DNA of 64,000 bases from Mycolicibacterium frederiksbergense (GCF_029893345.1 NZ_JARXVE010000001.1:620001-684000), one strand, 5' to 3'. Counted from the stretch's first letter, positions 47,987 through 56,462 are shown. A program made the numbers and translations. The notes: generated by a model from the letters alone, not told the origin.

Positions 47987-49185
47987 CTTCTGTTCAGCTA
48001 GTTAGTGCCCAGGCGGTTCGCGACACCCGAACAGTTCTGGCGGGTGTTGACGAGTTGTTGCCGCTGCTGCGTGAGCGCGCCCAGGCCACCGAGGACCTAC
48101 GCGCGATTCCCGACGAGTCCTTGTCGGCGCTCGAAGAGATCGGGTTCTTCAAGTTGCTGCAGCCCGAGCAGTGGGGTGGCCTGCAGTGCGCTCCGACCAT
48201 CTACTGTGAGGCGGTCCGGCGGCTGGCCAGCGCGTGCGGCTCTACCGGCTGGGTGGCGGGTGTGCTCGCCGTGCACAACTGGCACCTGGCGCTGTTCGAT
48301 CAGCAGGCCCAGGAAGATGTCTGGGGTGACGACCCGTCCGCGCGGGTGTCGTCGTCCTACGCCCCGATGGGTGCGGGACACGTCGTCGACGGGGGCTATC
48401 TGGTGTCCGGCTCGTGGCAGTGGTCGTCCGGAAGCGCACACGCCACCTGGGCCTTTGTCGGCGGTCCGGTGATCAAGGACGGCCGGCCGGTCGACTTCGG
48501 CAGCTTCCTGATCCCGATCAGCGACTACACCATCGACGACGTGTGGAACGTGGTCGGCCTGCGCGGTACCGGCAGCAACACCGTCGTGGTCAAGGACGCG
48601 TTCGTGCCGCGGCACCGTTTCCTGTCCTACAAGGCGATGAACGACGGCACCGCAGGTGGTTACCAGACCAACACCGCCCCGGTGTACAAGATGCCTTGGG
48701 GCACAATTCATCCCACCACCATCTCGACCCCCATCGTGGGTATGGCCTACGGCGCCTACGATGCGCACGTCGAGCATCAGGGCAAGCGGGTCCGCGCGGC
48801 CTACGCCGGTGAGAAGGCCAAGGACGACCCGTTCGCCAAGATCCGGATCGCCGAGGCGGCCAGTGACATCGACGCCGCCTGGCGTCAGCTGTCGGGCAAC
48901 GTCGCCGACGAGTACGCCCTGCTGTCGGCGGGCAAGGAGATCCCGTTCGAACTGCGGGCCCGGGCCCGTCGCGATCAGGTGCGCGCCACCGGCCGTGCCA
49001 TCGCCTCGATCGACCGGCTCTTCGAGGCCTCCGGTGCCACCGCGCTGGCCAATGACGCTCCGGTGCAGCGCTTCTGGCGCGACGCACATGCCGGCCGGGT
49101 GCACGCGGCCAACGATCCCGAGCGGGCCTACCTGATCTTCGGTAACAACGAGTTCGGCCTGCCCCCGGCCGACACGATGGTCTGA
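47983..49185 (+). CDS. hsaA: 3-HSA hydroxylase oxygenase, flavin-dependent (acyl-CoA dehydrogenase fold)
   Basis: The 400-residue protein resembles M. tuberculosis HsaA over its length, with blocks such as EDLRAIPDESLSALEEIGFFKLLQPEQWGGLQC, HNWHLALFDQQAQEDVWGDDPSARVSSSYAPMGAG, VGLRGTGSNTVVVKDAFVPRHRFLSYKAMN and RFWRDAHAGRVHAANDPERAY. HsaA hydroxylates the phenolic secosteroid 3-HSA to a catechol, using flavin supplied by HsaB. KshA and HsaA act on successive intermediates, so the coupled pair is biochemically coherent. hsaB, hsaC and hsaD are absent, so this is probably a second copy. Confidence 0.92.
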   Translation: MTSVQLVSAQAVRDTRTVLAGVDELLPLLRERAQATEDLRAIPDESLSALEEIGFFKLLQPEQWGGLQCAPTIYCEAVRRLASACGSTGWVAGVLAVHNWHLALFDQQAQEDVWGDDPSARVSSSYAPMGAGHVVDGGYLVSGSWQWSSGSAHATWAFVGGPVIKDGRPVDFGSFLIPISDYTIDDVWNVVGLRGTGSNTVVVKDAFVPRHRFLSYKAMNDGTAGGYQTNTAPVYKMPWGTIHPTTISTPIVGMAYGAYDAHVEHQGKRVRAAYAGEKAKDDPFAKIRIAEAASDIDAAWRQLSGNVADEYALLSAGKEIPFELRARARRDQVRATGRAIASIDRLFEASGATALANDAPVQRFWRDAHAGRVHAANDPERAYLIFGNNEFGLPPADTMV

Positions 49186-49240
49186 TACATGACTGCTACC
49201 CAAGAGGTCCGACGACGAACACCGACTACATGTGACCCTC

Positions 49241-49270
49241 TTGACACGTGACTATATGGTCACCTATAAA
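49241..49270 (+). promoter_or_regulatory. SigA-type promoter of the ArsR gene with internal operator
   Basis: TTGACA (49241-49246) and TATAAA (49265-49270) are spaced by 18 bases, one of the clearest promoters in the window. An imperfect palindrome GTGACTATATGGTCAC (49248-49263) fills the spacer. The -10 element ends 6 bases before GTG 49277, so the transcript is probably leaderless. A repressor bound in the spacer would block polymerase. Confidence 0.75.
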
Positions 49271-49276
49271 GGAGGC

Positions 49277-49600
49277 GTGGATGACGAGGACCTGGTGTTC
49301 AAGGCCTTGGCCGACACCACTCGGCGGGCGCTGCTCGACAAGCTCTTCGAGCGTGACGGGTTGACGCTCGGTGAGTTGGAAGCCGCAGTTCCCGAGCTGA
49401 CCCGTTTCGGAGTCATGAAGCACCTGGGAGTTCTGGAGCAGGCGGGACTCGTCGTCACCCGCAAGCAGGGGCGCCACAAACACCACTACTTGAACGCGGT
49501 TCCCATCCGTCTCCTTCTGGAGCGCTGGATCGACAAGTACCGGGACAGGCAGGCCGCGGCGCTCCTGGATCTCAAAGATCATCTGGAGGGAACGAAATGA
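49277..49600 (+). CDS. ArsR-family winged-helix repressor
   Basis: The product (107 residues from GTG 49277) has VFKALADTTRRALLDKLFERDGLTLGELEAAVPELTRFGVMKHLGVLEQAGLVVTRKQGRHKHHYLNAVPIRLLLERWIDKY. This is the ArsR subgroup that is paired with SRPBCC proteins. It lacks the ELCVCDL metal site, so it is unlikely to be a metal sensor. GTG 49277 is one base after GGAGGC, but the promoter position points to a leaderless start there; ATG 49256 lies upstream of the -10 element. The gene overlaps the next one by 4 bases. Confidence 0.85.
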   Translation: MDDEDLVFKALADTTRRALLDKLFERDGLTLGELEAAVPELTRFGVMKHLGVLEQAGLVVTRKQGRHKHHYLNAVPIRLLLERWIDKYRDRQAAALLDLKDHLEGTK

Positions 49601-50058
49601 CCAGCACCGAAGCAGCGACCGGCACGCAGGTCTACCAGCTCTACATCAAGGCGTCACCGGAGGAGGTGTGGGCTGCGATCACCAAACCGGAGATCGTGGC
49701 GAAGTTCTTCCACGGCGCCCGCGTCGATTCGACCTATGAGGTCGGCTCGAAGCTGCGTAGTCTCTCGCCCAACGGCACCGATGTATGGGGCGACAACACG
49801 ATTCTGGAATGCGACCCGCCGCGGCGGCTCGTGCACACGTGGAGCAGCCTGTATGACCCCGAATTGGCCGCCGAACCGGAAAGCAGGGTGACGTGGGAGA
49901 TCGAGGGTGAAAAGGAAGGGCTGTCCCGGCTCACCCTGATTCATGACCGGCTGGAGCAGTCGCCGAAGACCGCCGCGCACATCAAGGGCTGGTCCTACAT
50001 TCTCAGCAACCTCAAGACCGTCATCGAAACCGGCGAATCCCTACCTCCGGTCATGTAA
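49597..50058 (+). CDS. SRPBCC-domain protein (AHSA1/activator of Hsp90 ATPase-like)
   Basis: The 153-residue protein is one START-like domain, with YIKASPEEVWAAITKPEIVAKFFHGARVDSTYEVGSKLRS, then DPPRRLVHTWSS and SRVTWEIEGEKEGLSRLTLIHDRLE, ending with GWSYILSNLKTVIETGE. Such proteins bind small hydrophobic ligands. Coupling to an ArsR repressor is a very common pair in actinobacteria. No enzymatic residues can be assigned. Confidence 0.87.
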   Translation: MTSTEAATGTQVYQLYIKASPEEVWAAITKPEIVAKFFHGARVDSTYEVGSKLRSLSPNGTDVWGDNTILECDPPRRLVHTWSSLYDPELAAEPESRVTWEIEGEKEGLSRLTLIHDRLEQSPKTAAHIKGWSYILSNLKTVIETGESLPPVM

Positions 50059-50110
50059 TTCGAGCCCGCGCGGGTGCCGTCAATTGGTGCAGCCGGTCTC
50101 GGGATGTGGC

Positions 50111-50575
50111 TCACGCGGCTCGCGGCAAGTCAGGAGCTGGGCTCTCGCCTGGTGACACGGTAAGTTGCGGCCGCCCGATCCAGCCGACATAGGTCAGGTA
50201 CAGGCCGACAAGGACCAAGATCGCGAAGACTGCGCGCCAAACGCCTTCCGCGCCGATCGTTCGATTTGCGATGGACATGAAGAAATTTGGAAACGCCATC
50301 AGCAGAATTCCCCGGGCCACCATGATCCACCCCAACAAGGACACGATCACGGCAGGAGCGCCCTTCCAGTGCGGGTGTAGAGCAACGACGACGATCCCCG
50401 CCATCAGTACGAATGCTCCTGTTACCCATGGCCATACGGCGCTCGAATCGAACTCGGACAGAAGCTTGGGCATATCCGTGGACCGCGCAACCACCGTTGC
50501 CGAGACTATGGTGAAGAACGGGCCAAGCACCCTGGCAAAGGCGCGGGTTACAGCCGGTTGAGTTGGTGTGCTCAT
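50111..50575 (-). CDS. Small membrane protein, paralogue of the one at 60730
   Basis: The 154-residue protein has four membrane segments. It begins TRAFARVLGPFFTIVSATVVARSTDMPKLLSEFDSSAVWPWVTGAFVLMAGIVVVALHPHWKGAPAVIVSLLGW and ends PDLPRAA. The copy at 60730 has the same block order, including RAFARVLGP, WPWVTGAFVL and a terminal PHLPRAA. No function is known. Its promoter region is shared with the Acg-like gene and holds a DosR-like box. Confidence 0.75.
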   Translation of the reverse strand: MSTPTQPAVTRAFARVLGPFFTIVSATVVARSTDMPKLLSEFDSSAVWPWVTGAFVLMAGIVVVALHPHWKGAPAVIVSLLGWIMVARGILLMAFPNFFMSIANRTIGAEGVWRAVFAILVLVGLYLTYVGWIGRPQLTVSPGESPAPDLPRAA

Positions 50576-50709
50576 TGCCTTTCCTTCGGTTCGGCCGGGG
50601 CCGCTGAGGCGACGGGCGGCATTGCATGTACCGCGAGATCGTCTAGTCCCGTTGGTTCATGGAATCACCGGCCCAGATCACCCTGGAGAGGCCAAAGTCT
50701 GCGATGCAT

Positions 50710-50724
50710 AGGGCCTTTGTCCCG
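50710..50724 (-). promoter_or_regulatory. DosR-like box between the small membrane protein and the Acg-like gene
   Basis: On the minus strand the site is CGGGACAAAGGCCCT, a good fit to the DosR core GGGAC-N4-GGCCC. It is about 118 bases before the Acg-like gene and 135 bases before the divergent membrane-protein gene. Confidence 0.6.
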
Positions 50725-50841
50725 CGCTTGGGCAGATTGCATAGGTCATCCCGGGTAGTGCCTTTGTACTCTGCGGGCAGGCTGGATCGGACTGACAACC
50801 TGATTGCATCGTGATGTCTGCCGAGGGATTGTCGAGAACTC

Positions 50842-51834
50842 ATGGGCACGAATTTTCCCGATGTGGAGACCATTCGGACAGCGCTGTCGCTGGCCGTACG
50901 GGCTCCATCCGTGCATAATTCGCAGCCTTGGCTGTGGCGGATTGGGGAGCACAGCCTGCACCTGTATGCGAATAGTGCTGCTCACCTTCCTCATACGGAT
51001 CCGGACTTACGTGATCTCATCTTGAGTTGCGGCACCACGCTGAACCATTGCGAGGTCGCGTTGGCCGCGCTCGGCTGGGGAACAAAGATCCATCGATTTC
51101 CGAATGCGGCCGATGGCGATCATCTGGCCTCGATGGAGCTGCATCGGTATCGGCCTACCTCCGGCGATGTCTGCATGGCAGCCGCGATCCCGCGGCGCCG
51201 CACAGATCGCCGCCGCTACAGCTCATGGCCAGTGGCACGCGGAGATATCGCGCTGATGGGTGCTCGGGCTGCCCGTGCGGGGGTCATGTTGCGGCGTGTC
51301 GACGAGTTGGAGTACCTCCGGCGCATGGTTGCCAAGGCGGCGCAGCAGCACGCGGCAGACTCTGACTACCAGCTGGAATTGTCGACGTGGAGTGGGCGGC
51401 ATGGCTCCGCCGTCGGTGTGCCGGCTCGCAGCGTGCCGAAGGCCGACGAAGCAGGACCCGTACCGTCGAGATCTTTTGCGAGCGGGGAACTCGATCAGGT
51501 CCAGGATCTCGGTTCGACTATCGATAGCGCTGTGGTCGTTGCCCTCGGCACCGAGGCCGATGACGATACGACTCGGCTGCGGGCGGGGGAGGCCACGAGC
51601 CTGGTATTGCTGACCGCCACCGCGCTCGGGCTTGCGAGCTGCCCGATCACCGAGCCGCTGGAGGTGCCGAGCACGCGTGCCGCCGTGGCGGAAGAGGTGT
51701 TTGGGGAGGAGGGCTATCTGCAGATGTTGATCCGGATCGGCTGGGCTCCGATCAACGCCGACCCGCTGCCCTCAACGCCACGCCGCGACCTTGCGGAAGT
51801 CGCCGCATTCTTGACCGGCAAACCGCTTCATTGA
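50842..51834 (+). CDS. Acg-family nitroreductase-like flavoprotein
   Basis: The 330-residue protein has the Acg-type start TIRTALSLAVRAPSVHNSQPWLWRIGEHSLHLYAN and AAIPRRRTDRRRYSSWPV. The second nitroreductase half has LRAGEATSLVLLTATALGLASCPITEPLEV and YLQMLIRIGWAP. Acg (Rv2032) of M. tuberculosis is a DosR-regulon protein of the nitroreductase fold with a covering lid, and may bind FMN without catalysis. A DosR-like box lies upstream here. Its end overlaps the convergent GNAT gene by 7 bases. Confidence 0.86.
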   Translation: MGTNFPDVETIRTALSLAVRAPSVHNSQPWLWRIGEHSLHLYANSAAHLPHTDPDLRDLILSCGTTLNHCEVALAALGWGTKIHRFPNAADGDHLASMELHRYRPTSGDVCMAAAIPRRRTDRRRYSSWPVARGDIALMGARAARAGVMLRRVDELEYLRRMVAKAAQQHAADSDYQLELSTWSGRHGSAVGVPARSVPKADEAGPVPSRSFASGELDQVQDLGSTIDSAVVVALGTEADDDTTRLRAGEATSLVLLTATALGLASCPITEPLEVPSTRAAVAEEVFGEEGYLQMLIRIGWAPINADPLPSTPRRDLAEVAAFLTGKPLH

Positions 51835-52358
51835 GGATCGGTGGGCGGGTTGAGGTCAATCTCAATGTGCACCACCGAGCTGTCGAGACGCCTCGTGCAG
51901 GGCCAATCCAAATCTGCGAGTACTCGCAGCATCAAGTGGTTTCCCGAGAGTACCTCGGCAACAAAATGATTCACGCCATGAGCTTTGGCCACCATCGCTA
52001 GCCTGTGGAGCAACTCCGTTCCGACGCCCCGAAGGTGCTCGTTGTGAGCGACAACCACTGCCAGCTCTGCAAAACCGTCAGGTGGGCACCTGACATAGCT
52101 CGCCACTCCCAGCAACGTGTCGGAGTCGAAAGCGCCGATGGCGTATTGCCCTTCACGTTGATCGACGAGTGCTTGCGCCCAGGCTTGCAGATGTGCTGGA
52201 TGCATAGTGAAGAAACGGAAATAGCACTCCTCGGCTGAGAGCGTTGAATACAGCGCCGCAACGGAGTTCACATCGCTCGTCCGCAGCCGACGGATCACCA
52301 CCTCGACGCCGTCCAACAGCTCGGCATTCCAGCAATCGCACGAACCCCGATCAGCCAT
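51828..52358 (-). CDS. GNAT-family N-acetyltransferase
   Basis: The product (176 residues from ATG 52358) has a GNAT fold: VVIRRLRTSDVNSVAALYSTLSAEECYFRFF, AELAVVVAHNEHLRGVGTELLHRLAMVAKAHGVNHFVAEVLSGNHLMLRVL. The acetyl-CoA motif is HLRGVGTELL. It resembles the acetyltransferase domain of mycobacterial Pat but lacks the cyclic-nucleotide domain. It is divergent from a universal stress protein across a stretch with several DosR-like boxes. Confidence 0.83.
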   Translation of the reverse strand: MADRGSCDCWNAELLDGVEVVIRRLRTSDVNSVAALYSTLSAEECYFRFFTMHPAHLQAWAQALVDQREGQYAIGAFDSDTLLGVASYVRCPPDGFAELAVVVAHNEHLRGVGTELLHRLAMVAKAHGVNHFVAEVLSGNHLMLRVLADLDWPCTRRLDSSVVHIEIDLNPPTDPQ

Positions 52359-52476
52359 GGCCGACTGCCGCCAACGCACGACCAGAACCGAACATGCTCC
52401 GTGCTACTTCCTATCTCTGCGCCAAGCACATGTTGGTGATGCATGGACGTTAAGGGACGAGCGAAGCGATGGGATC

Positions 52477-52491
52477 GGGTCATAGGTCCCC
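52477..52491 (-). promoter_or_regulatory. DosR-like box 1 in the GNAT/Usp intergenic region
   Basis: On the minus strand it reads GGGGACCTATGACCC, matching GGGAC-N4-GNCC. It is 22 bases (about two helical turns) from box 2. Confidence 0.5.
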
Positions 52492-52498
52492 GTGGCGC

Positions 52499-52513
52499 AG
52501 CCCGAAGGTCCCC
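52499..52513 (-). promoter_or_regulatory. DosR-like box 2 in the GNAT/Usp intergenic region
   Basis: On the minus strand it reads GGGGACCTTCGGGCT, a good core match with a mismatch at the end. A weaker relative (AGGGCCTTCGTGCAC, 52526-52540) follows. Confidence 0.5.
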
Positions 52514-52570
52514 AGCGCACGAGATAGGGCCTTCGTGCACGCGATGAAGGGCCATCCGGCTACCGGCCCC

Positions 52571-52584
52571 GGGACCAAGGCCCC
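52571..52584 (+). promoter_or_regulatory. DosR-like box 3, proximal to the Usp gene
   Basis: GGGACCAAGGCCCC is a full match to the DosR core. It lies 66 bases before the Usp start, the usual place for DosR activation. It is the best box in this cluster. Confidence 0.68.
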
Positions 52585-52649
52585 CTGACTTCTCCATTGC
52601 CTGCTCCTAACGTCAACCACAGTCGTCGACCTGCAGAGGAGGATCTGAG

Positions 52650-53552
52650 ATGTCACGACGGATTACGCCACACGGTGTCGTGGTGGGTGTCGATGGGTCA
52701 CCGTCGTCATCAGCGGCTGTGCGGTGGGCGGTCGGTGAGGCGGTTTCCCGTCACGTTGGTCTCACCGTTGTGCACATCGTGCCGCCCATGCCGGTCGCGA
52801 CATCCACACTGGGTTGGCCGGTAGGACAACTTCCCGATGAGATCCTCGAGATTCAGGAGAGCGATGGTCGCAGAATCGTCGCCGACGCTGTCGAACTTGC
52901 CGGGGAAGGCTTGAGTGTTGATGCCCGACCGGAGATCAACGGCGAATTCATCTTTGGCGGGATCGTGCCGACACTTGCCGACTTGTCCAAGGACGCCGCA
53001 TTGACTGTGGTTGGTTGTCGTGGCCGTACAGCCCGTCACCGCCGACTGCTCGGTTCGATCAGCACCGGTTTGATTCATCACGGACATGGTCCGATCGCAG
53101 TCGTTCATGATGAGGCGCCGCCCCTATCGGGGTCTGCGCACTTACCCGTCCTCCTCGGAATCGACGGTTCCCGGGCCTCGGAGTTGGCAACGGAAATAGC
53201 GTTTGACGAAGCTTCCCGCCGGGCTGTGGATTTGGTGGCGCTACATGTCTGGAGCGACACCGACGTACCGTTGGCACGAAGCCTGGAGGCCAGCGCTCTG
53301 CAATCGGGTGCCGAAGAGGTGCTTTCGGAGCGTCTGGGCGGGTGGCACGAACGCTATCCCGAGGTCGTTGTGCACCGGTTGGTGAAGTATGACCACCCGG
53401 CTCAGCAGTTGCTCGATGAGTCTGAGCGCGCACAATTGATTGTTGTGGGCAGCCATGGTCGAGGTGGCTTTGCCGGGATGTTGCTCGGATCGGTAGGCAC
53501 AGCGGTCGCGGAAGCAGCTCGTGTTCCGGTGATCGTCGCGCGTCATCGCTAG
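52650..53552 (+). CDS. Universal stress protein, tandem domains
   Basis: The 300-residue protein has two Usp domains. Domain one (about 8-145) has VVVGVDGSPSSSAAVRWAV and the ATP motif VVGCRGRTARHRRLLGSIS. Domain two (about 158-298) has VLLGIDGSRASELATEIAF and VVGSHGRGGFAGMLLGSVG. Both keep the G-2x-G-9x-GS nucleotide motif. Tandem Usp proteins of this kind are DosR-induced in mycobacteria. The ribosome site GAGGAGG lies 8 bases before ATG 52650. The GNAT gene is divergent. Confidence 0.93.
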   Translation: MSRRITPHGVVVGVDGSPSSSAAVRWAVGEAVSRHVGLTVVHIVPPMPVATSTLGWPVGQLPDEILEIQESDGRRIVADAVELAGEGLSVDARPEINGEFIFGGIVPTLADLSKDAALTVVGCRGRTARHRRLLGSISTGLIHHGHGPIAVVHDEAPPLSGSAHLPVLLGIDGSRASELATEIAFDEASRRAVDLVALHVWSDTDVPLARSLEASALQSGAEEVLSERLGGWHERYPEVVVHRLVKYDHPAQQLLDESERAQLIVVGSHGRGGFAGMLLGSVGTAVAEAARVPVIVARHR

Positions 53553-53607
53553 CACCGAAACTGCCGATAGGTAAGACGATCGGGACTTGCGGAAGGGACA
53601 CTGACCA

Positions 53608-54048
53608 ATGACCGTGCGGGATCTGACCGGCGAGTACAGCTCGGATGATGACGATCAGCTGCAGCCCGAGGACACGCTCATCGATACAGGGGTCGATGAC
53701 GTACTCGACGTAGGTTACTCACCCCCTGACCGGTCCTATTCCCGTGCCGCAGTCAGCGGCATGGAGACGCTGGATCAGCGTCTGGATGCGGAGGAGCCGG
53801 ATCCCTCATCACGAATCGATTCCCCCCTCGACACTGGTGACCAAGAGCGCTCAGACGAAGCCGAGCGGGAGGTCGAGTTCCCGCAACGCGACGAGGTCGG
53901 AGGTGTCCGTGCGGGCCGGCTCGTTGCGTCAAATCGGGGATATGGCGAGGACGCCGAAGCGGACTTAGTTGCCTACGATGTCGGCATCAACGGGGGAGCC
54001 GCCTCGGCGGAGGAGGCCGCAGTTCACGTAATCGAAGACGAAGGTTAG
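53608..54048 (+). CDS. DUF5709 family acidic protein
   Basis: The 146-residue protein is strongly acidic. It has QPEDTLIDTGVDDVLDVGYSPPDRSYSR and ETLDQRLDAEEPD, the conserved core of DUF5709, followed by DEVGGVRAGRLV. No membrane segment is present, and it is probably largely disordered. Function is unknown. A partial DosR-like motif (CGGGACTTGCGGAAG) lies 13-27 bases upstream, overlapping the ribosome site, so it is doubtful as an activator site. Confidence 0.82.
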   Translation: MTVRDLTGEYSSDDDDQLQPEDTLIDTGVDDVLDVGYSPPDRSYSRAAVSGMETLDQRLDAEEPDPSSRIDSPLDTGDQERSDEAEREVEFPQRDEVGGVRAGRLVASNRGYGEDAEADLVAYDVGINGGAASAEEAAVHVIEDEG

Positions 54049-54162
54049 GCGATAGGCGAGCCGAGGTTCGCCGCACGAACTGCCCAGTCAGCTGCAGTTA
54101 CCCGGATCGAGGCCCGAGAACGGGTGTAGGATTTAGCCGCTGATCAGGCACGGAGGTCGCAT

Positions 54163-55878
54163 TTGGGCACCGACCAAAGTGAATCGATTCTCGCGCGGCT
54201 GGGCGCGCGCGGACTTGCCGTCAAGATGCATGAGCAGCTTGACGAGTTGGTGGCAGCCCGCGATCAGATGGAGATGTTGCTGGGGGTTGTCACCGACATC
54301 GCTTCCGATCTTGATCTGCAAGCGACCCTGCATCGCATCGTTGGTGCCGCCATGCGCCTGACCGGCGCCCGATACGGAGCAGTGGGCGTACGCGCATCTG
54401 ACGGAGGACTATCGGCGTTCCTACATCAGGGAATCGGTGCGGATCTGGTCGCTCAGATGGACGGACAGCTGCCCGCCGGCAAGGGGTTGTTGGGCCTGGT
54501 GCTCGACCGCACCGACCCGTTGCGGGTCGATGACCTGTCCGGACATATCGCCGCGGTCGGTTTCCCGGATCATCACCCGCCGATGCGAGCGTTTCTCGGT
54601 GTACCGATCGTCATTCGGGGCGAGGTATACGGGGCCCTCTATGTGACCCATGATCAACCTGAGCACACCTTCACGGAATTTGATGAGGCCGCCGCACAAG
54701 CTCTGGCCTCGGCAGCCGCAGTCGCTGTCGACAACGCACGACTGTATGAGCGGGTCAGGGCAGTGGCACAGTGGACGAACGCCAGCCGCGAAATCACCAC
54801 CGCTTTGCTCACCGGCATCAACTCCCAGTTGGAGTCACTACAGCTGATTGCCGAACTCACTCGTGAACTGACGGACGCCGAACAGGCGATCGTGCTGGTT
54901 CCGAGCGAACCCGACAAGTCTGCAGACGACAACGACACGTTGACGGTTTTCGCCGCGGCGGGTGATCATGCCGATGATGTGATCGGCCAACATGTGCCGA
55001 TCGCCGATTCGACATCCGGACGAGTGTTTCGGTCCGGTACGGCTATAAACACCGAAACGTTTCTCTACCCGATTGCGGCGTTCACCGACGTGGGCCAGCG
55101 CCCTGTGATCGTGGTGCCGCTGCGCGCGTCTGATGCTGTCATCGGCGTACTCGCGATCGCGCGGGGCGCTGACCAACCCTCCTTCGACGACCACCAGCTG
55201 GCATTGATGGACGATTTCGCCCATCATGCCGCCCTGGCGCTGACTCTGGCGAGAGCCAGTGAGCAAGCCCGGCAGCTCACCGTGCTCGCAGATCGTGAGC
55301 GCATCGCGCGCGACCTGCACGACCATGTGATTCAGCGGCTGTTTCTGTGCGGGATGGAGTTGCAAGGCACCATCGCTCGCACCCGATCTCCGGCCGTGAT
55401 CGAGCGTCTGGCTCGAACAGTCGATGATCTCCAGTCGATTGTCGACGAGATCAGAACGGCGATATTCGATCTGCAGTCGCCTGCCGCCGCCGCGATGAAC
55501 TTCCGCCAGCGCATTCAGGCTGCCGTGGCCAGCCTGACCGACGACGCCAACCTGGCCACCACACTGCACATGGGGGGTCCGATGATCGTGGTCGACTCGG
55601 AGCTGGCCGACCACGCTGAAGCGGTCGTGATCGAAGCCGTGAGCAATGCACTGCGCCACTCCGGAGCCTCCCGGCTTACGGTCGACGTCACGGTGTCTGA
55701 TCAGCTGACCATCGACGTCGTCGACGACGGCTGCGGCATTCCAGCCGACAATCAACGCCACAGTGGTATTGCGAATCTGTGCCACCGCGCCCAGCAGACA
55801 GGCGGAACCTGTGAGATCACGAGTCCACCCGGCGGTGGTACCCACGTGCACTGGGCCGCGCCCCTGAGGAGTCAATAG
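54163..55878 (+). CDS. GAF-domain sensor histidine kinase, DosS/DosT (DevS)-like
   Basis: The 571-residue protein has a first GAF domain (about 45-195), a second (about 220-365), a HisKA_3 dimerisation helix (375-440) and an HATPase domain to the end. The first GAF keeps AVGFPDHHPPMRAFLGVP with His137-His138, where DosS/DosT have the haem ligand. The phosphoacceptor is His386 in ERIARDLHDHVIQRLF. The start is TTG at 54163 behind GGAGG. No response regulator is adjacent, so it probably signals to a DosR encoded elsewhere. It has no membrane segment. Confidence 0.92.
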   Translation: MGTDQSESILARLGARGLAVKMHEQLDELVAARDQMEMLLGVVTDIASDLDLQATLHRIVGAAMRLTGARYGAVGVRASDGGLSAFLHQGIGADLVAQMDGQLPAGKGLLGLVLDRTDPLRVDDLSGHIAAVGFPDHHPPMRAFLGVPIVIRGEVYGALYVTHDQPEHTFTEFDEAAAQALASAAAVAVDNARLYERVRAVAQWTNASREITTALLTGINSQLESLQLIAELTRELTDAEQAIVLVPSEPDKSADDNDTLTVFAAAGDHADDVIGQHVPIADSTSGRVFRSGTAINTETFLYPIAAFTDVGQRPVIVVPLRASDAVIGVLAIARGADQPSFDDHQLALMDDFAHHAALALTLARASEQARQLTVLADRERIARDLHDHVIQRLFLCGMELQGTIARTRSPAVIERLARTVDDLQSIVDEIRTAIFDLQSPAAAAMNFRQRIQAAVASLTDDANLATTLHMGGPMIVVDSELADHAEAVVIEAVSNALRHSGASRLTVDVTVSDQLTIDVVDDGCGIPADNQRHSGIANLCHRAQQTGGTCEITSPPGGGTHVHWAAPLRSQ

Positions 55879-55988
55879 GGGACCAGGAGCCATTTGGCCG
55901 TCATACCGAGGACCGGAAGTCTCCTGACCAATCGGTTGCGGTTGTCTAATGTCGACTCCAGGCACCGCGCCACCGGTTAGGGGCAAAC

Positions 55989-56462
55989 ATGTTCGATAGG
56001 TCCAGTCATTCAGCGTCTCCACTCGTCGCCGACACTGAAGGGGGCACCCCCCACGACCCCACAGCCGAGCCGACTTCCGCATTCCGGCCTGATTTCGTCG
56101 ATGAACCAGACGCCGCGGCCACCAAGCCGCAGGCGCAGGCGTGGGAAATGGACGAGTTCGATGTGGACTCCGCCATCATCGTCGTGAAACGCGGACCCAA
56201 CGCCGGATCGCGGTTCATATTGAACCAGCCAGTCACTTCTGCGGGGAGACATGCTCGTAGCGACATCTTCCTCGATGATGTCACGGTCAGCCGCACCCAT
56301 GCCGAATTCCGCAGGGAGCAGGGCGAGTTTCGGCTCGTCGACCTGGACAGCTTGAACGGCACCTTTGTCAATCACAAGCCGGTGAAGTCGGTCATGCTGG
56401 TCAACGGTGACCAAATCCAGATCGGGAAATTCAACTTGATTTTTCTCGCCCCGCACCGATGA
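55989..56462 (+). CDS. FHA-domain protein, GarA paralogue
   Basis: The 157-residue protein has an FHA domain at about 60-155, with IIVVKRGPNAGSRFILNQPVTSAGRHARSDIFLDDVTVSRTHAEF and DSLNGTFVNHKPV, very close to GarA (Rv1827). The N-terminal tail keeps the kinase target region as EPTSAFRPDF; GarA has ETTSVFRADF. So the Thr phosphorylated by PknB is kept (Thr29) and the one phosphorylated by PknG is Pro28. GarA regulates 2-oxoglutarate enzymes. It follows the sensor kinase in the same direction. Confidence 0.88.
   Translation: MFDRSSHSASPLVADTEGGTPHDPTAEPTSAFRPDFVDEPDAAATKPQAQAWEMDEFDVDSAIIVVKRGPNAGSRFILNQPVTSAGRHARSDIFLDDVTVSRTHAEFRREQGEFRLVDLDSLNGTFVNHKPVKSVMLVNGDQIQIGKFNLIFLAPHR

Noticed and set aside
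53581..53595. DosR-like motif just before the DUF5709 gene
   Set aside because: It overlaps the ribosome site and lies too close to the start codon for an activator. The second half-site is poor.
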